A stretch of DNA of 64,000 nt, taken from positions 1,240,001-1,304,000 of the forward strand of contig NZ_CP142422.1 of the NCBI RefSeq assembly GCF_035974275.1, given 5' to 3'. The notes under the pieces are model-generated. The model had not been told where the DNA came from. It saw only the letters and a list, made by a program, of their open reading frames with translations, and ran no database searches. Below, in pieces: positions 35,862 through 45,572 of the stretch. The DNA is from Chryseobacterium sp. MYb264 (lineage in GTDB: Bacteria > Bacteroidota > Bacteroidia > Flavobacteriales > Weeksellaceae). Within the stretch, counting starts at the first letter, position 1. Each line of letters starts with the position of its first letter. Made by a program: the position numbers and the translations under genes.

Positions 35862-37937
35862 CTAATATCCAGGCAGCTGCGTCAAATTCGGGTTATCCAC
35901 CAAAGGATGCCCTGCAGAAGCTGCTGCAAATGGAAGTAGCTCTGTTTTATTGGGTACAAATCCGTAGAAAAGACCATCGCCGCCGCCTTCGATCCAGTTT
36001 GGATAAGTTCCGCCGTTCTCGGCCGAACCTGTAGGCTTGGTATAAATAATATTTCCTATCTGAAGCTGATTAAACCCGGCTAAAAATCCCGCCGCTTTTC
36101 TTGCATTTCCATTAAACGTACTTGTATACGCCTGGAACATATTGGTAGGATACCATTTATCATCTGCAGTTGTAGTTTGCCCGTGTGCTGTTACAATCGC
36201 TCGCAGTGCAGTTTGATAAGCAGCATAATTCGCAGAACTTGTAGGCACAGTGCTAATGGTTGCAATTTCCGTAGGATTTGTAATATCAATGTATTTCAAT
36301 GCTAAATAAGGATCTCCATATATTTGCGCATTCTTTTCCAATTTATAAAGACGATAAACAGGAGTATTGGCGTAAGCTCCGGATTTATTTGATAAATTTT
36401 TCATTGCCTGTTTTGTGGCTTCAATCTCGCTTGCCAAACGATTCATTCTGATCAAATCGGTACGAAGGTTGAATTCTCCGGCAAATTCCCACTTACGCTC
36501 CTGAACGATTGCTGATTCATAAGCCTGCTGACCTGATGGAAGAGGTACACTTCCAATTCCGGCACGGTTTCTTACCTGCATTAAGGCTGCATTTCCTGCC
36601 GCAGTAGGTCCTCCGTTTAAGTAGTTTTGTGTTTCAGCATACATCAATAAAACATCTGCATATCTTAAAATCGGAATATTCAGGTTACGGGCATCGGCCG
36701 CCTGAGGCGCTACACACCATCCCATTCTGAATTTACCTGCCATAATACATGAAAAAGTAGTTCCGGCATTTACCCAGGTATCACTTGCATTACCTGAATT
36801 CAGGAAATAAACACTGTATGATGTACAAGAAACATCTCTACGCGTATCTCCCTGATTAAATGACAAATAATAACTAGGAAGCACAAATTGTAAAGCTTTT
36901 CTTGACCCATAAGTTCCGCCACGAGAACCTTCATTGGCATACACTCCAAAAGCAGAGTTGGTATTAGCTCCGTATTCCGCGATCTGCCAAAGGACTTCTG
37001 TATTGGTTACTGAGAATTTTCTTTGATCGAAATTAAACCACAATGCCTCGAAACCACTTTTACCGCTCTGAGCCTGCACCAAGGAATTTGTTCCCCCGTT
37101 GATAATCGCAGCACAGGCATTGTCCGCGATCTGATAGAGTTGCTGAACTCTTGTGTTATCGCTGCGACGAGCCATCATGGCTCCACTTCCTGTATTCAGA
37201 TCCCAACGAAGAGAATATCCTGCCGCATATAAAGCTATTCTTGCTAATAAAGCATTAACCCCCTGTTTGGTTAAACGCTCTGTTGTTGCATAGCCACTCT
37301 GCGCAAAATTAGGAATTACTGTAGTCGCTTCCTGAAGATCACCGATGATCTGATCATAAATGGCATCACGTGAAGAACGTTTTGGGTACAAAGTACCTGG
37401 ATCATTAGGATCCAGTTCGTCTAAAGGTTTAAAAACTGAAGGAACATCTCCGTATACACGAATTAAATTATAATAACAAAATGCACGAATGGCCTTAGCT
37501 TCAGCGATTAAAACATTTCGTTTCGCACTTTCCGGCATTTTGCTCAGTCCGCTAACCGCAATATTTGTTCTTTCGATCACCGCATACATGGCAGAATAAA
37601 CACCTGTAATGGTATTAGGTGTGTAAGCATCATACTGATAGTTACAGATATTGTATTTTGAATTATTGGTAGACCCATCTTCAGAGGAATGAATCACTGT
37701 ATCTCCAGCTCCCAGCTGATAATACATTTCAGTAGGAATGACTCCTCTATAGCAGCCCAAAACATACATTTCTGCGGTATCTATATTATTAAATACCGAT
37801 TCTGTATCCAATGAATTGTAAGCCGGCTGATCTAAAAAATCTTCGCTACAGGAATTCATGGACGAAACAGCCAGGAAAATAGCGGGAAGTATAATTAATT
37901 TTCTTAAAAATCCGGAGGTTATATATCTATTTTTCAT
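35862..37937 (-). CDS. SusD/RagB-family outer-membrane glycan-binding lipoprotein
   Basis: This 691-residue surface lipoprotein of the SusD family partners the TonB-dependent channel encoded just upstream to capture oligosaccharides. The signal and lipobox end at SSMNSC. The conserved N-terminal stretch EDFLDQPAYNSLDTESVFNN is present, followed by TPR-like helices (LIAEAKAIRAFCYYNLIRVY, then GDVPSVFKP) and the C-terminal SusD segment RYADVLLMYAETQNYLNGGP with ERKWEFAGEFNLRTDLIRMN. It is longer than many SusD proteins (about 500-600), with the extra length near the C-terminus. It follows SusC by 18 bases. The likely ligand is a rhamnogalacturonan-I oligosaccharide, inferred from the neighbours. 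Confidence 0.95.
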   Translation of the reverse strand: MKNRYITSGFLRKLIILPAIFLAVSSMNSCSEDFLDQPAYNSLDTESVFNNIDTAEMYVLGCYRGVIPTEMYYQLGAGDTVIHSSEDGSTNNSKYNICNYQYDAYTPNTITGVYSAMYAVIERTNIAVSGLSKMPESAKRNVLIAEAKAIRAFCYYNLIRVYGDVPSVFKPLDELDPNDPGTLYPKRSSRDAIYDQIIGDLQEATTVIPNFAQSGYATTERLTKQGVNALLARIALYAAGYSLRWDLNTGSGAMMARRSDNTRVQQLYQIADNACAAIINGGTNSLVQAQSGKSGFEALWFNFDQRKFSVTNTEVLWQIAEYGANTNSAFGVYANEGSRGGTYGSRKALQFVLPSYYLSFNQGDTRRDVSCTSYSVYFLNSGNASDTWVNAGTTFSCIMAGKFRMGWCVAPQAADARNLNIPILRYADVLLMYAETQNYLNGGPTAAGNAALMQVRNRAGIGSVPLPSGQQAYESAIVQERKWEFAGEFNLRTDLIRMNRLASEIEATKQAMKNLSNKSGAYANTPVYRLYKLEKNAQIYGDPYLALKYIDITNPTEIATISTVPTSSANYAAYQTALRAIVTAHGQTTTADDKWYPTNMFQAYTSTFNGNARKAAGFLAGFNQLQIGNIIYTKPTGSAENGGTYPNWIEGGGDGLFYGFVPNKTELLPFAAASAGHPLVDNPNLTQLPGY

Positions 37938-37955
37938 GATTTAAAAAGTTAGATG

Positions 37956-40900
37956 TTAGAAAGTTAAATTAAGACCAAGAACATAACTTCTTGAACGTGG
38001 ATAGGTAGAACTGTCGTAACCTGGTGTCACAGTCACTCCACTTGCTGCCGTAACTTCAGGATCATAACCTGAATATCCGGTGATCGTTGCTAAATTATTC
38101 ACTGTGAAATAAATACGTGCATTGGACAGCATCACTTTATTTAAAAATTCTTTAGCAAAAGAATACCCTAAGGTAACCTGAGCAATTCTTAAATAAGAGC
38201 CATTCTCGACATAATAAGAAGAAGGATAAGCAATATTGGCCGTATTGGTATTGCTTAAACTCCAAAGGTTGGAATCCTCGTTTGGATTCAATTCTTTCAA
38301 TCTTACCAAATTTGTTGTTGCCAAACCTGTATTCGGGTCAATCAAATGATAATAATTATTTCCGAATTCTGAAGGCACGTTCTGAAACATGGCGTAAGGA
38401 CTTAAACTCTGCTTCGTCGCATTATAAATATCATTCCCTACACTGAACTTCATAAATACCGCCAAATCAAAGCCTTTATATGAGAAATTATTACTGATTC
38501 CCCCAATAAAATCAGGAGTTCCATTTCCTATCTTTTGCATTTTTCTGGTGAATTGATCTCCGGCTTCGTTGTCCGCGGCAAATTTCATATCTCCTGGCTT
38601 CGGAGTTCCTGAAGAAGGTTTTACCACCCCCGGCTTTAAGCTTAATGTTCCGTCTGTATTCTGAGTGAAGTCATCTGTGGTATACACTCCCTGGTAAACA
38701 TATCCGTACATATCTCCCAGCTGCTCCCCTACAGTTGCATAGTAGGTTACCATTCCCGTTCTGCTGCCTCCGACACTGAAGGTTTTATTCAACTGCCCGT
38801 CTTCAAGAGACATTACTTTTGATTTATTGAAAGAGATGTTTAAATCGGTCGTCCATCTGAAATTGTTTGATTTAACGTTGATGGTATTCAATGTGAATTC
38901 CATCCCTCTGTTTCTCATCGAACCGATATTCTGATACTGTCTGGAGTACCCTGTAGAAACCGGAATTATCGACTGAAATAACATTTTGCTAACGTTATTG
39001 TTATACCATTCTGACGTTAATTTAACTCTACTGTTAAAAAATGCCATATCTACCCCAATATTTGTGGTTCTCAGCTCTTCCCACTGAAGCAAAGGATTCC
39101 CCCAGTTGGTACTGGTAACATACGCAGGAAACCCTTGAGTATTATTCATCGGATAATCTGTCAGTAAAACATTGGTTCTCCACAAGTTATTAGAGACCCC
39201 GTTGTTACCTGTAACTCCATATTCAATTCTTAATTTAAAATCATTAAAGAAATTATTGATTTTATGATCTTTCCAGAAGTTTTCCTGAGAAACACGCCAC
39301 GCTCCCGCTACAGAAGGAAAATATCCCCAACGGGAACCTTCGGCAAATTTAGATGAACCATCCGCACGGAATGTTCCTGTAATTAAATAACGGTTGTCAT
39401 AATTGTAGTTGACACGTGTAAAATAGGAAAGTAAACTATTGCTTGATCGATCTGTATTTTTATCAGCGACCGTCGCATTTCCAATATCATCCAGTCCGAA
39501 ATTCGGATAAGGAAATTTAATCAGCCTCATGCTGCTTCCTTCCGATTCTTCATACCAGATTTCATTTCCGAGTAAAGCGTTTACCTTATGCTTCTCTCCA
39601 AAAGTTTTAGTATAATTTAAAGTATTGGTAATTTGATAACGGTAACTTTCTGCATTGGCGATATTCCCGTTGATTCCCGTATTGACAGGATCGGTAAGGA
39701 ATGCCCTTGAGTTTTGATCAGAGAACGAAGTCGATTTACTATTTGTCCAGCTATATTGTCCGGCTGTTCTCCAGGTAAAGTTTTTTAAGAAATCAAACTC
39801 AATTCCTGCATTAGCAACGAAAGTTCTTGTTTTTTTATTTGAAGTAGATGCCTGAGTTTCGATGAATGGATTTTCCGTATCAAAACCGGAGTCCAGTGCT
39901 GAATAATCAGGGAAAGTCTGGGTATTGAACAGCTGATCGTCAGTAAATAACGTTCCTCCAGTAATTGGTTGAAGAAGGATCTTTTTCATCCCGGAATAAG
40001 ATCCGCCCCCGTTGACAGAATTATTCGTAAACATGGTATTAAAATCTACCCTGATGCCTTTGTATAATTCTGAATTAATATTAGCACGCAATGAGTTTCT
40101 TGTTTCGCTGAAGTTCTGAAGCAAACCATCCTGCTTGTTGTAATTATAACTGATGAATGCCTGTGTTTTATCATTTCCAACGGAAACATTCACGTTGTGG
40201 TTTTGGGTTAATCCCGTTCCGCCCAACATTTTTTTCTGCCAGTCTAATGCAGCAGCAGATCCGTAACGGTCTGCAATTCTTTTAAAGGCTCCCGCATTGA
40301 ATCCTGGAGTATCTGTCCCTAAACTATTATCAAAGGCATTGCTCCATTGCGTTGTTTTTCCCTGAAGCTGTGCCAGTTCGTACTGATATTTTACAAACTG
40401 CTCCGAATCGGAGATCATATCCAGCTTCTTCGAAAGCATATCAAAAGACATGAACGTGTTATAATTAATCACCGTTCTTCCTTTTTTACCGCTTTTGGTT
40501 TTAATCACAATAATACCATTCGAGCCACGCGCTCCGTAAATAGCAATGGCTGAAGCTCCTTTCAATACATCAATACTTTCAATATCATTAGGATTGATCA
40601 CATTCAATGCATTATCCAGCTGAAAACCATCTACAATATAAAGTGGATCTGAACTTTGGGTAATGGAAGAACCTCCTCGCACCGTCACATTCGCACTTGC
40701 TCCCGGAGCTCCGCCCGCTGTTACGATATTCAGACCCGCTGCTCTACCTTGTAGTGCCTGCAAAGCATTCATTGCCGGTGTTGCCGCCAATTCTTTCGCT
40801 GAAACTGAAGAAACAGATCCCGTAAGATCTGATTTTTTCACTTTTCCATAACCGATAATGACTACTTCATCAATATCTTTTGTATTCGTTTTCACACTAT

Positions 40901-40997
40901 CGTTCACTCCTTTCTGCCCCCAGACAAAACTAGCTGAAAGCATAAAAGCAGGAAACACGATCCGCTTTATATTCTGATGTTTAATTATTAAAGACAT
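37956..40997 (-). CDS. SusC/RagA-family TonB-dependent outer-membrane transporter
   Basis: This 1013-residue TonB-dependent channel should import oligosaccharides delivered by the SusD partner. After a signal peptide (IVFPAFMLSASFVWGQ) comes a TonB box-like segment (DIDEVVIIGYGKVKKSDLTG) and the plug domain (AMNALQALQGRAAGLNIVTA, VRGGSSI, LYIVDGFQLDNALNVINPND, IESIDVLKGASAIAIYGARG). The 22-strand barrel ends in YPRSRSYVLGLNLTF. It lacks the ~80-residue carboxypeptidase-regulatory-like domain that usually precedes the plug in SusC proteins, so it is a short variant. The leader upstream of 41000 carries tandem GGCAGGAT words shared with other genes of the locus. Confidence 0.95.
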   Translation of the reverse strand: MSLIIKHQNIKRIVFPAFMLSASFVWGQKGVNDSVKTNTKDIDEVVIIGYGKVKKSDLTGSVSSVSAKELAATPAMNALQALQGRAAGLNIVTAGGAPGASANVTVRGGSSITQSSDPLYIVDGFQLDNALNVINPNDIESIDVLKGASAIAIYGARGSNGIIVIKTKSGKKGRTVINYNTFMSFDMLSKKLDMISDSEQFVKYQYELAQLQGKTTQWSNAFDNSLGTDTPGFNAGAFKRIADRYGSAAALDWQKKMLGGTGLTQNHNVNVSVGNDKTQAFISYNYNKQDGLLQNFSETRNSLRANINSELYKGIRVDFNTMFTNNSVNGGGSYSGMKKILLQPITGGTLFTDDQLFNTQTFPDYSALDSGFDTENPFIETQASTSNKKTRTFVANAGIEFDFLKNFTWRTAGQYSWTNSKSTSFSDQNSRAFLTDPVNTGINGNIANAESYRYQITNTLNYTKTFGEKHKVNALLGNEIWYEESEGSSMRLIKFPYPNFGLDDIGNATVADKNTDRSSNSLLSYFTRVNYNYDNRYLITGTFRADGSSKFAEGSRWGYFPSVAGAWRVSQENFWKDHKINNFFNDFKLRIEYGVTGNNGVSNNLWRTNVLLTDYPMNNTQGFPAYVTSTNWGNPLLQWEELRTTNIGVDMAFFNSRVKLTSEWYNNNVSKMLFQSIIPVSTGYSRQYQNIGSMRNRGMEFTLNTINVKSNNFRWTTDLNISFNKSKVMSLEDGQLNKTFSVGGSRTGMVTYYATVGEQLGDMYGYVYQGVYTTDDFTQNTDGTLSLKPGVVKPSSGTPKPGDMKFAADNEAGDQFTRKMQKIGNGTPDFIGGISNNFSYKGFDLAVFMKFSVGNDIYNATKQSLSPYAMFQNVPSEFGNNYYHLIDPNTGLATTNLVRLKELNPNEDSNLWSLSNTNTANIAYPSSYYVENGSYLRIAQVTLGYSFAKEFLNKVMLSNARIYFTVNNLATITGYSGYDPEVTAASGVTVTPGYDSSTYPRSRSYVLGLNLTF

Positions 40998-41059
40998 ATG
41001 TTAGTTTTTATAAGGATTCATATTACTACATCACAATGTTACATTCTTACAACAATTCC

Positions 41060-41090
41060 CGCATCCTGCCATATCCTGCCCGAATTATTA
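41060..41090. promoter_or_regulatory. Tandem GCAGGAT motif in the SusC leader
   Basis: Read toward SusC: GGCAGGATATGGCAGGATGC. This is a direct repeat with an 11-base period, about one helical turn. A near-consensus -7 box (AATATTTG) lies about 25 bases further upstream, so the site would sit close to the transcription start, a position suited to repression. Confidence 0.5.
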
Positions 41091-41254
41091 AATAGATAAC
41101 AAGTAGCAAATATTAATATAAATTTTTAGTTTAAAACAGTTAAATAGTAATGATTTTATCAAGTCATAGTGAAAATAGCAAGTGTTATTCCCTGCATTAA
41201 ATCAATGATAATCATCTGATAATAAATTCTCATCAAAGAGAATAATCTCATATT

Positions 41255-41288
41255 AAAAAAGGCAACCGAAAAGAATCAATTGCCTTAT
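41255..41288 (-). terminator. Terminator of the rhamnose symporter gene
   Basis: On the minus strand AAGGCAA pairs with TTGCCTT, followed by TTTTT. It lies about 80 bases past the rhaT stop. Confidence 0.75.
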
Positions 41289-41367
41289 TGAAAATTAAAC
41301 TATATATTGATTAATGAAGAAATCATCCTTACTTATTTCACTTTTTTGTTCACTTAGTAATCTCCGT

Positions 41368-42456
41368 TTATCGCAGTGAGTTCCCATATCCCACAATCAG
41401 GATCGAAATAAACATCACCAGCATTCCCGCCACAATCGTAGAGATTGTTTTTTTTGAAACGCCTTTCCATTCTTTGATGATTACACCCCAAAGGTTCGCG
41501 ATCAAAATAATAAATGCCATATGAAGAATCCATGAGCTCGGTCCGTTCCCCATTTTACTTTCTCCCATCCCATAAAAGAAGAACTGTAAAAACCACATGG
41601 TTCCGGCAAGCGCACAGAAGATAATATTCTTTACAACAGGTACATTTTTTTTAGCATAATCCGTATACGATTTATTTTTAAATGAAAGATAAAGACAGCC
41701 GATAAGGTTCGTAGCCATCCCACCCCAAAGGACAACGATATATGTGACATTGTTCTGAAAAAGAAACTCGCCCTGATTGGGATTTGCCAGTTTCCAGGCT
41801 TCATTGGCAACTACTGCCATAGGTTTTCCGGCTTCAAGACCAAAGTTGAAACAGGCACTCAAAACACCTGATATAATGGCAACCGTCAATCCCAAACCGA
41901 ATTTATACTCGGTTTTTACCTGCACACCGTGAGGGTCTACAGATTCGGTCTGAAGTTCCTTGTCTTTCATTACTCCCGCTTTTCCGCTGATGATAATGCC
42001 GATAACACAGACAAAAAGTCCCAATAAAACAAATTGTCCCCACGAGCTTGAAAGCATCAGGCCAATATTATCTTTTCCGTCCTGTGGAGAAAATTCATAG
42101 TACATTGAGGGAACAAGTGAACCAATAACCATTGTCAGCCCCAACATAATGCTACTTCCAAGTGCAACACCCAAATAACGAACCCCAAGACCATACATAA
42201 AACCACCGATTCCCCACAGGGCTCCGAACAAAAAGGTAAGACCTAAAATAGATGAACTTTCATTTTTAATGATTTCCCAAAAGCCGGGTATCGTAAGAAA
42301 TGCAGCTAGAGGCGGAACGATGATCCAAGAAAAAAATCCACCGATCAACCAAAAGGTTTCCCATTGCCATCCCTTTACTTTCTTGTAGGGTAAGTAAAAA
42401 CTTCCCGAAGAAAAACCTCCTAAAAAATGGAAAATAACTCCTAATAATGCATTCAT
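41368..42456 (-). CDS. rhaT: L-rhamnose/proton symporter
   Basis: This 362-residue inner-membrane protein has about ten hydrophobic helices and belongs to the RhaT family, which imports L-rhamnose with protons. Family landmarks are the N-terminal GVIFHFLGGFSSGSFYLPYK, then KVKGWQWETFWLIGGFFSWI, ALWGIGGFMYGLGVRYLGVA, LGSSIMLGLTMVIGSLVP, ISGVLSACFNFGLEAGKPMA and the C-terminal GPSSWILHMAFIILIANLWG. The overall length matches E. coli RhaT (about 344). It lies between SusCD and the GH105 gene. A LacI-operator-like site (42497-42510) lies 41 bases before its start, and a terminator follows its stop, so it is probably a single-gene unit. Confidence 0.95.
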   Translation of the reverse strand: MNALLGVIFHFLGGFSSGSFYLPYKKVKGWQWETFWLIGGFFSWIIVPPLAAFLTIPGFWEIIKNESSSILGLTFLFGALWGIGGFMYGLGVRYLGVALGSSIMLGLTMVIGSLVPSMYYEFSPQDGKDNIGLMLSSSWGQFVLLGLFVCVIGIIISGKAGVMKDKELQTESVDPHGVQVKTEYKFGLGLTVAIISGVLSACFNFGLEAGKPMAVVANEAWKLANPNQGEFLFQNNVTYIVVLWGGMATNLIGCLYLSFKNKSYTDYAKKNVPVVKNIIFCALAGTMWFLQFFFYGMGESKMGNGPSSWILHMAFIILIANLWGVIIKEWKGVSKKTISTIVAGMLVMFISILIVGYGNSLR

Positions 42457-42496
42457 AATTTAGTCTTATTGATTGAAATTGAAAATTAACAAGATG

Positions 42497-42510
42497 GAAT
42501 CGATTGCGCA
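42497..42510. promoter_or_regulatory. LacI-operator-like motif upstream of rhaT
   Basis: The minus strand reads TGCGCAATCGATTC, sharing GCAATCGATT with the sites at 10618 and 28017. It lies 41 bases before the rhaT start. Confidence 0.5.
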
Positions 42511-42785
42511 TCTTGTAGTGTCATGCTTAATTTTTTGATAAAATAAGATTTTTTCTCATGTTTTAAGAAGAATTCGTAAATCAATGATTAGTTATGAGTT
42601 ATGGCGATTTTGAATGAATTTCGGTTAAGAATGATTTGCCGAAATCTCTAGTCAGCAGCCTGGATCAGCTCATTTAGACGAAAAATATAAAACTCTGTAA
42701 AAGGGAATACTTCACCCATTTTTAGGAGTAAATTATCTTTGTGAATAAGTTGTTACTATTTTTATTTATCAAGAATTTTCGTAAA

Positions 42786-43078
42786 TGATGCTGTCTTTGT
42801 TGGTTTTTCGCAAAGACGCAAAGATATTTTTTAATACTCTATGTTTTTAAGGCGCAAGGATTTTATCGAAGATAAAATTGAGGGCTGAATCGTATAGCCA
42901 CGAATGCACGAATATTTTATGTCCCACAGATGGCACAAGTTTTACAGATGATACTGTCTTTGTTGGTTTTTCGCAAAGACGCAAAGATATTTTTTAATAC
43001 TCTATGTTTTTAAGGCGCAAGGATTTTATCGAAGATAAAATTGAGGGCTGCATCGTATGGCCACGAATGCACGAATGT
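42786..43078. repeat. Dispersed 162-bp repeat, two tandem units
   Basis: Two near-identical units run from GCTGTCTTTGTTGG to ATGGCCACGAATGCACGAAT, each with the ATTTTATC/GATAAAAT hairpin. They match the units at 8411-8780 and 57403-57590 very closely. They occupy the gap between rhaT and GH105. Confidence 0.88.
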
Positions 43079-43128
43079 ATTTTGTTTTCCCTGCAAAAGA
43101 ATTAGAGTATGTTGAATCTATGGGCATA

Positions 43129-43163
43129 AAAAAAACCTAACGCATTTAAAAAACCCGTTAGGT
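43129..43163 (-). terminator. Terminator of the GH105 gene
   Basis: On the minus strand ACCTAACG and CGTTAGGT form a stem followed by TTTTTTT. It starts 24 bases past the stop at 43187. Confidence 0.85.
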
Positions 43164-43186
43164 CAGATCAGAAAATATTGTATTAT

Positions 43187-44335
43187 TTATTTCAACTTGT
43201 AAACTTCACTTGCTGCAAGAAGCACACAACCCAATCCGTAATCTTCAAAATCAGGAACCTTATCGATAGCTAAAGGCTGTCCATCTTTCGGTTCTTTCCC
43301 GGTTCCCTGAACCCATCCTAAAAATCCATTTGGCTGAACAGAATCTTTTACAATGGCATTCCAGGCTTTGATTAAAACAGGAAGATATGTTTTTTTATCA
43401 ATCAAACCTTTATTGATTCCGTAAGCCATTCCATAAACGAAAAGAGCAGTTCCTGTAGTTTCTTTTCCTCCGTAATTTGTGGGATCATGAAGACTTACAT
43501 TCCAGAAACCATCTTCCCTCTGAATCGGAAGAACAGCCGATAGTAAATCTTTATAATCCTGCAGATATTCTTTATAATGAGGATCAGATTTTGGAGTATC
43601 TTCCAAAGTACGCGCTAATGCAGCCACTACCCACCCGTTTCCACGGCTCCAGTAGCAATCTTCCCCATTCGGTTCTTTGTAAGGCGGAACGAAACTTTTG
43701 TCTCTCCACCAAAGCTTATCTTTCGCGTTGTATAAGCCGTTTCCTCCATGTTTGTATTTTGTATACGCGTACATTTCGTAATTTCTGTCAAAATACTTTT
43801 TATCGCCTGTAATTCTACCCAATTTTGTAAAAATCGGCATCGACATTTGTAAAGCATCAATCCACCACCAATCGTCAACCTGCTTCGTCGCCATCATGCT
43901 GTCAATCGAAGCTTTCACAAACTTTATTCTCTCAGGATTCTTTTTACCATCGATTTCATAAAGGTCGATATACGTTTGTCCACACGCCTGATGATCGGCA
44001 TTTCGCGTATATGTCCCGCGCATCATGTCCCAATTATGTTTTTGAGACCAATCCATCGCATAATTGTAATATTCCTTTTTCGGATCTACTTTGTACAACG
44101 CGATTAATCCTTCATAATAAACGGCTCTCGTCCAAAGATTACTTGGCCACACTTTTTTCCCTACAATTTCTTTTCCCGGATCTGTCCATTTATCCATGAA
44201 ATATTTGTTGGTACGTTCTGCGACTTCCAAAACTTCTTTTTTATTCGGAAGAGCATTTTTCTGTTTCTGTGCCGAGCAGGAAGAGAAACCTCCGATCATT
44301 AAGGCAACAAAACTTGCTGTTAGTAGTTTTTTCAT
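43187..44335 (-). CDS. GH105 unsaturated rhamnogalacturonyl hydrolase (lipoprotein)
   Basis: This 382-residue (alpha/alpha)6-barrel enzyme of the GH88/105 group should remove the delta-4,5-unsaturated galacturonic acid left by rhamnogalacturonan lyase. The signal ends in a lipobox (GGFSSC, Cys20), so it is membrane anchored. Landmarks are WPSNLWTRAVYYEGLIALYK, RNADHQACGQTYIDLYEIDG (Asp114), the catalytic WWWIDALQMSMPIFTKLG (Asp160) and CYWSRGNGWVVAALARTLED. Length matches the YteR-type family. It follows the CE12 gene by 222 bases and precedes the terminator at 43129, so it is the last gene of the leftward rhamnogalacturonan set. Confidence 0.93.
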   Translation of the reverse strand: MKKLLTASFVALMIGGFSSCSAQKQKNALPNKKEVLEVAERTNKYFMDKWTDPGKEIVGKKVWPSNLWTRAVYYEGLIALYKVDPKKEYYNYAMDWSQKHNWDMMRGTYTRNADHQACGQTYIDLYEIDGKKNPERIKFVKASIDSMMATKQVDDWWWIDALQMSMPIFTKLGRITGDKKYFDRNYEMYAYTKYKHGGNGLYNAKDKLWWRDKSFVPPYKEPNGEDCYWSRGNGWVVAALARTLEDTPKSDPHYKEYLQDYKDLLSAVLPIQREDGFWNVSLHDPTNYGGKETTGTALFVYGMAYGINKGLIDKKTYLPVLIKAWNAIVKDSVQPNGFLGWVQGTGKEPKDGQPLAIDKVPDFEDYGLGCVLLAASEVYKLK

Positions 44336-44557
44336 AATATCTTTTTTATTTTATTTAAATTGAATTTTGTTGAATATACTTTGATTTTAACGCAAAGTCG
44401 CAAGGTTTTTCTTAATTCCCCTGCTTACTATTTTCGTTTGCAAGGGCACTTCGTTCAGCAAATGATAGCAGAATAACTTATTTGTAGTTTGCATTAAACT
44501 TCAAAATTTTACGTGCTAAAATCTTTTGTGACTTTTGTGGTTAAACAAAATCTTTAG

Positions 44558-45334
44558 TTATTTAATATATTTTTTCAGATCACATTTCTTCAGATCTTTA
44601 ATACCTTTTACAACCAATTCTGCATTGAGTTTAGCTCCTGCTTCGTTGGTATGCGTATGATCTTTTGGGAAGAAAGCTTTTACTTTTTCGGCTCCCATTT
44701 TTTGATATTCAGTGATTACCATATCATTTAAATCCAAAAAATAAGCTCCGGTTTGTTTTGCCACTTCCTTCGCCCAAACTCCGTATTTATCATTTTCGAT
44801 TTTTCCTTCTTTAGTAAAATTATTCCTCGGAACGGGTGAAACAATAATCGGAACAGCTCCTTTTGATTTGGCTTCATTCGCATACTTCCTCATATAATAG
44901 CCATACGTGTACACCGTTTCATTCATTTTTCGGATCGGATTATAGATGTCTTTCGATTCTTCTCCAATACCTTTTATCGTTCCTCTCGCTCTCAACGTAT
45001 CCGCCAGTTCACCACCGTCATTATGACCAAACTGCATCAACACATAGTCGCCTTTTTTTATGGTCTTCATAATTGAATCCCAACGGCCTTCCGTTAAGAA
45101 AGTGCGGCTGCTTCGACCTCCTTTTGCGTGATTCTGAATTTCAATTTTATCGGTATTTAAATATAAATCCATAAAACTTCCCCAACCCCAAAGTGAATCT
45201 GCGCCTTTTCCAGAGCCATTTTGCACGGTAGAATCTCCGATAATATATAAAACAGGTTTATTCTGGAGTTTTTGAAATGAAGCTGCAATAAGGACAACTA
45301 AAGCAATGATTGGGATGATTATTTTGATTTTCAT
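44558..45334 (-). CDS. CE12 rhamnogalacturonan acetylesterase
   Basis: This 258-residue SGNH-fold esterase has an N-terminal hydrophobic signal or anchor (IIIPIIALVVLIAASF). The four conserved blocks are visible: GDST (nucleophile Ser35), GGRSSRTF at 72-79, GHND at 103-106 and DHTH at 225-228 (catalytic Asp/His). The pattern is that of carbohydrate esterase family 12, which removes acetyl groups from galacturonic acid in rhamnogalacturonan and opens the chain to the lyase. It is flanked by PL11 upstream and GH105 downstream on the same strand, which fits the substrate. A second, larger member is encoded at 51553-52875. Confidence 0.92.
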   Translation of the reverse strand: MKIKIIIPIIALVVLIAASFQKLQNKPVLYIIGDSTVQNGSGKGADSLWGWGSFMDLYLNTDKIEIQNHAKGGRSSRTFLTEGRWDSIMKTIKKGDYVLMQFGHNDGGELADTLRARGTIKGIGEESKDIYNPIRKMNETVYTYGYYMRKYANEAKSKGAVPIIVSPVPRNNFTKEGKIENDKYGVWAKEVAKQTGAYFLDLNDMVITEYQKMGAEKVKAFFPKDHTHTNEAGAKLNAELVVKGIKDLKKCDLKKYIK

Positions 45335-45572
45335 GAATTTTAATTTTATGATTAAATATTTTGATTATGATGTTAAATTTTGAACACTAAGCGCGCTAAG
45401 TTTTTTATTTAAAATGTTTTTTTAGTTTCACAAAACGAAGTTTCGCCGATTCAAATAAATTATATGTAATATGAGGCAAAGCCACTAGCGCTTATAAAAG
45501 TTCATCTTATTATTTTAATTAAATAGTAACCCATAAATATTCGTGCATTCGTGGCAAAAAAAGCATTTACAG

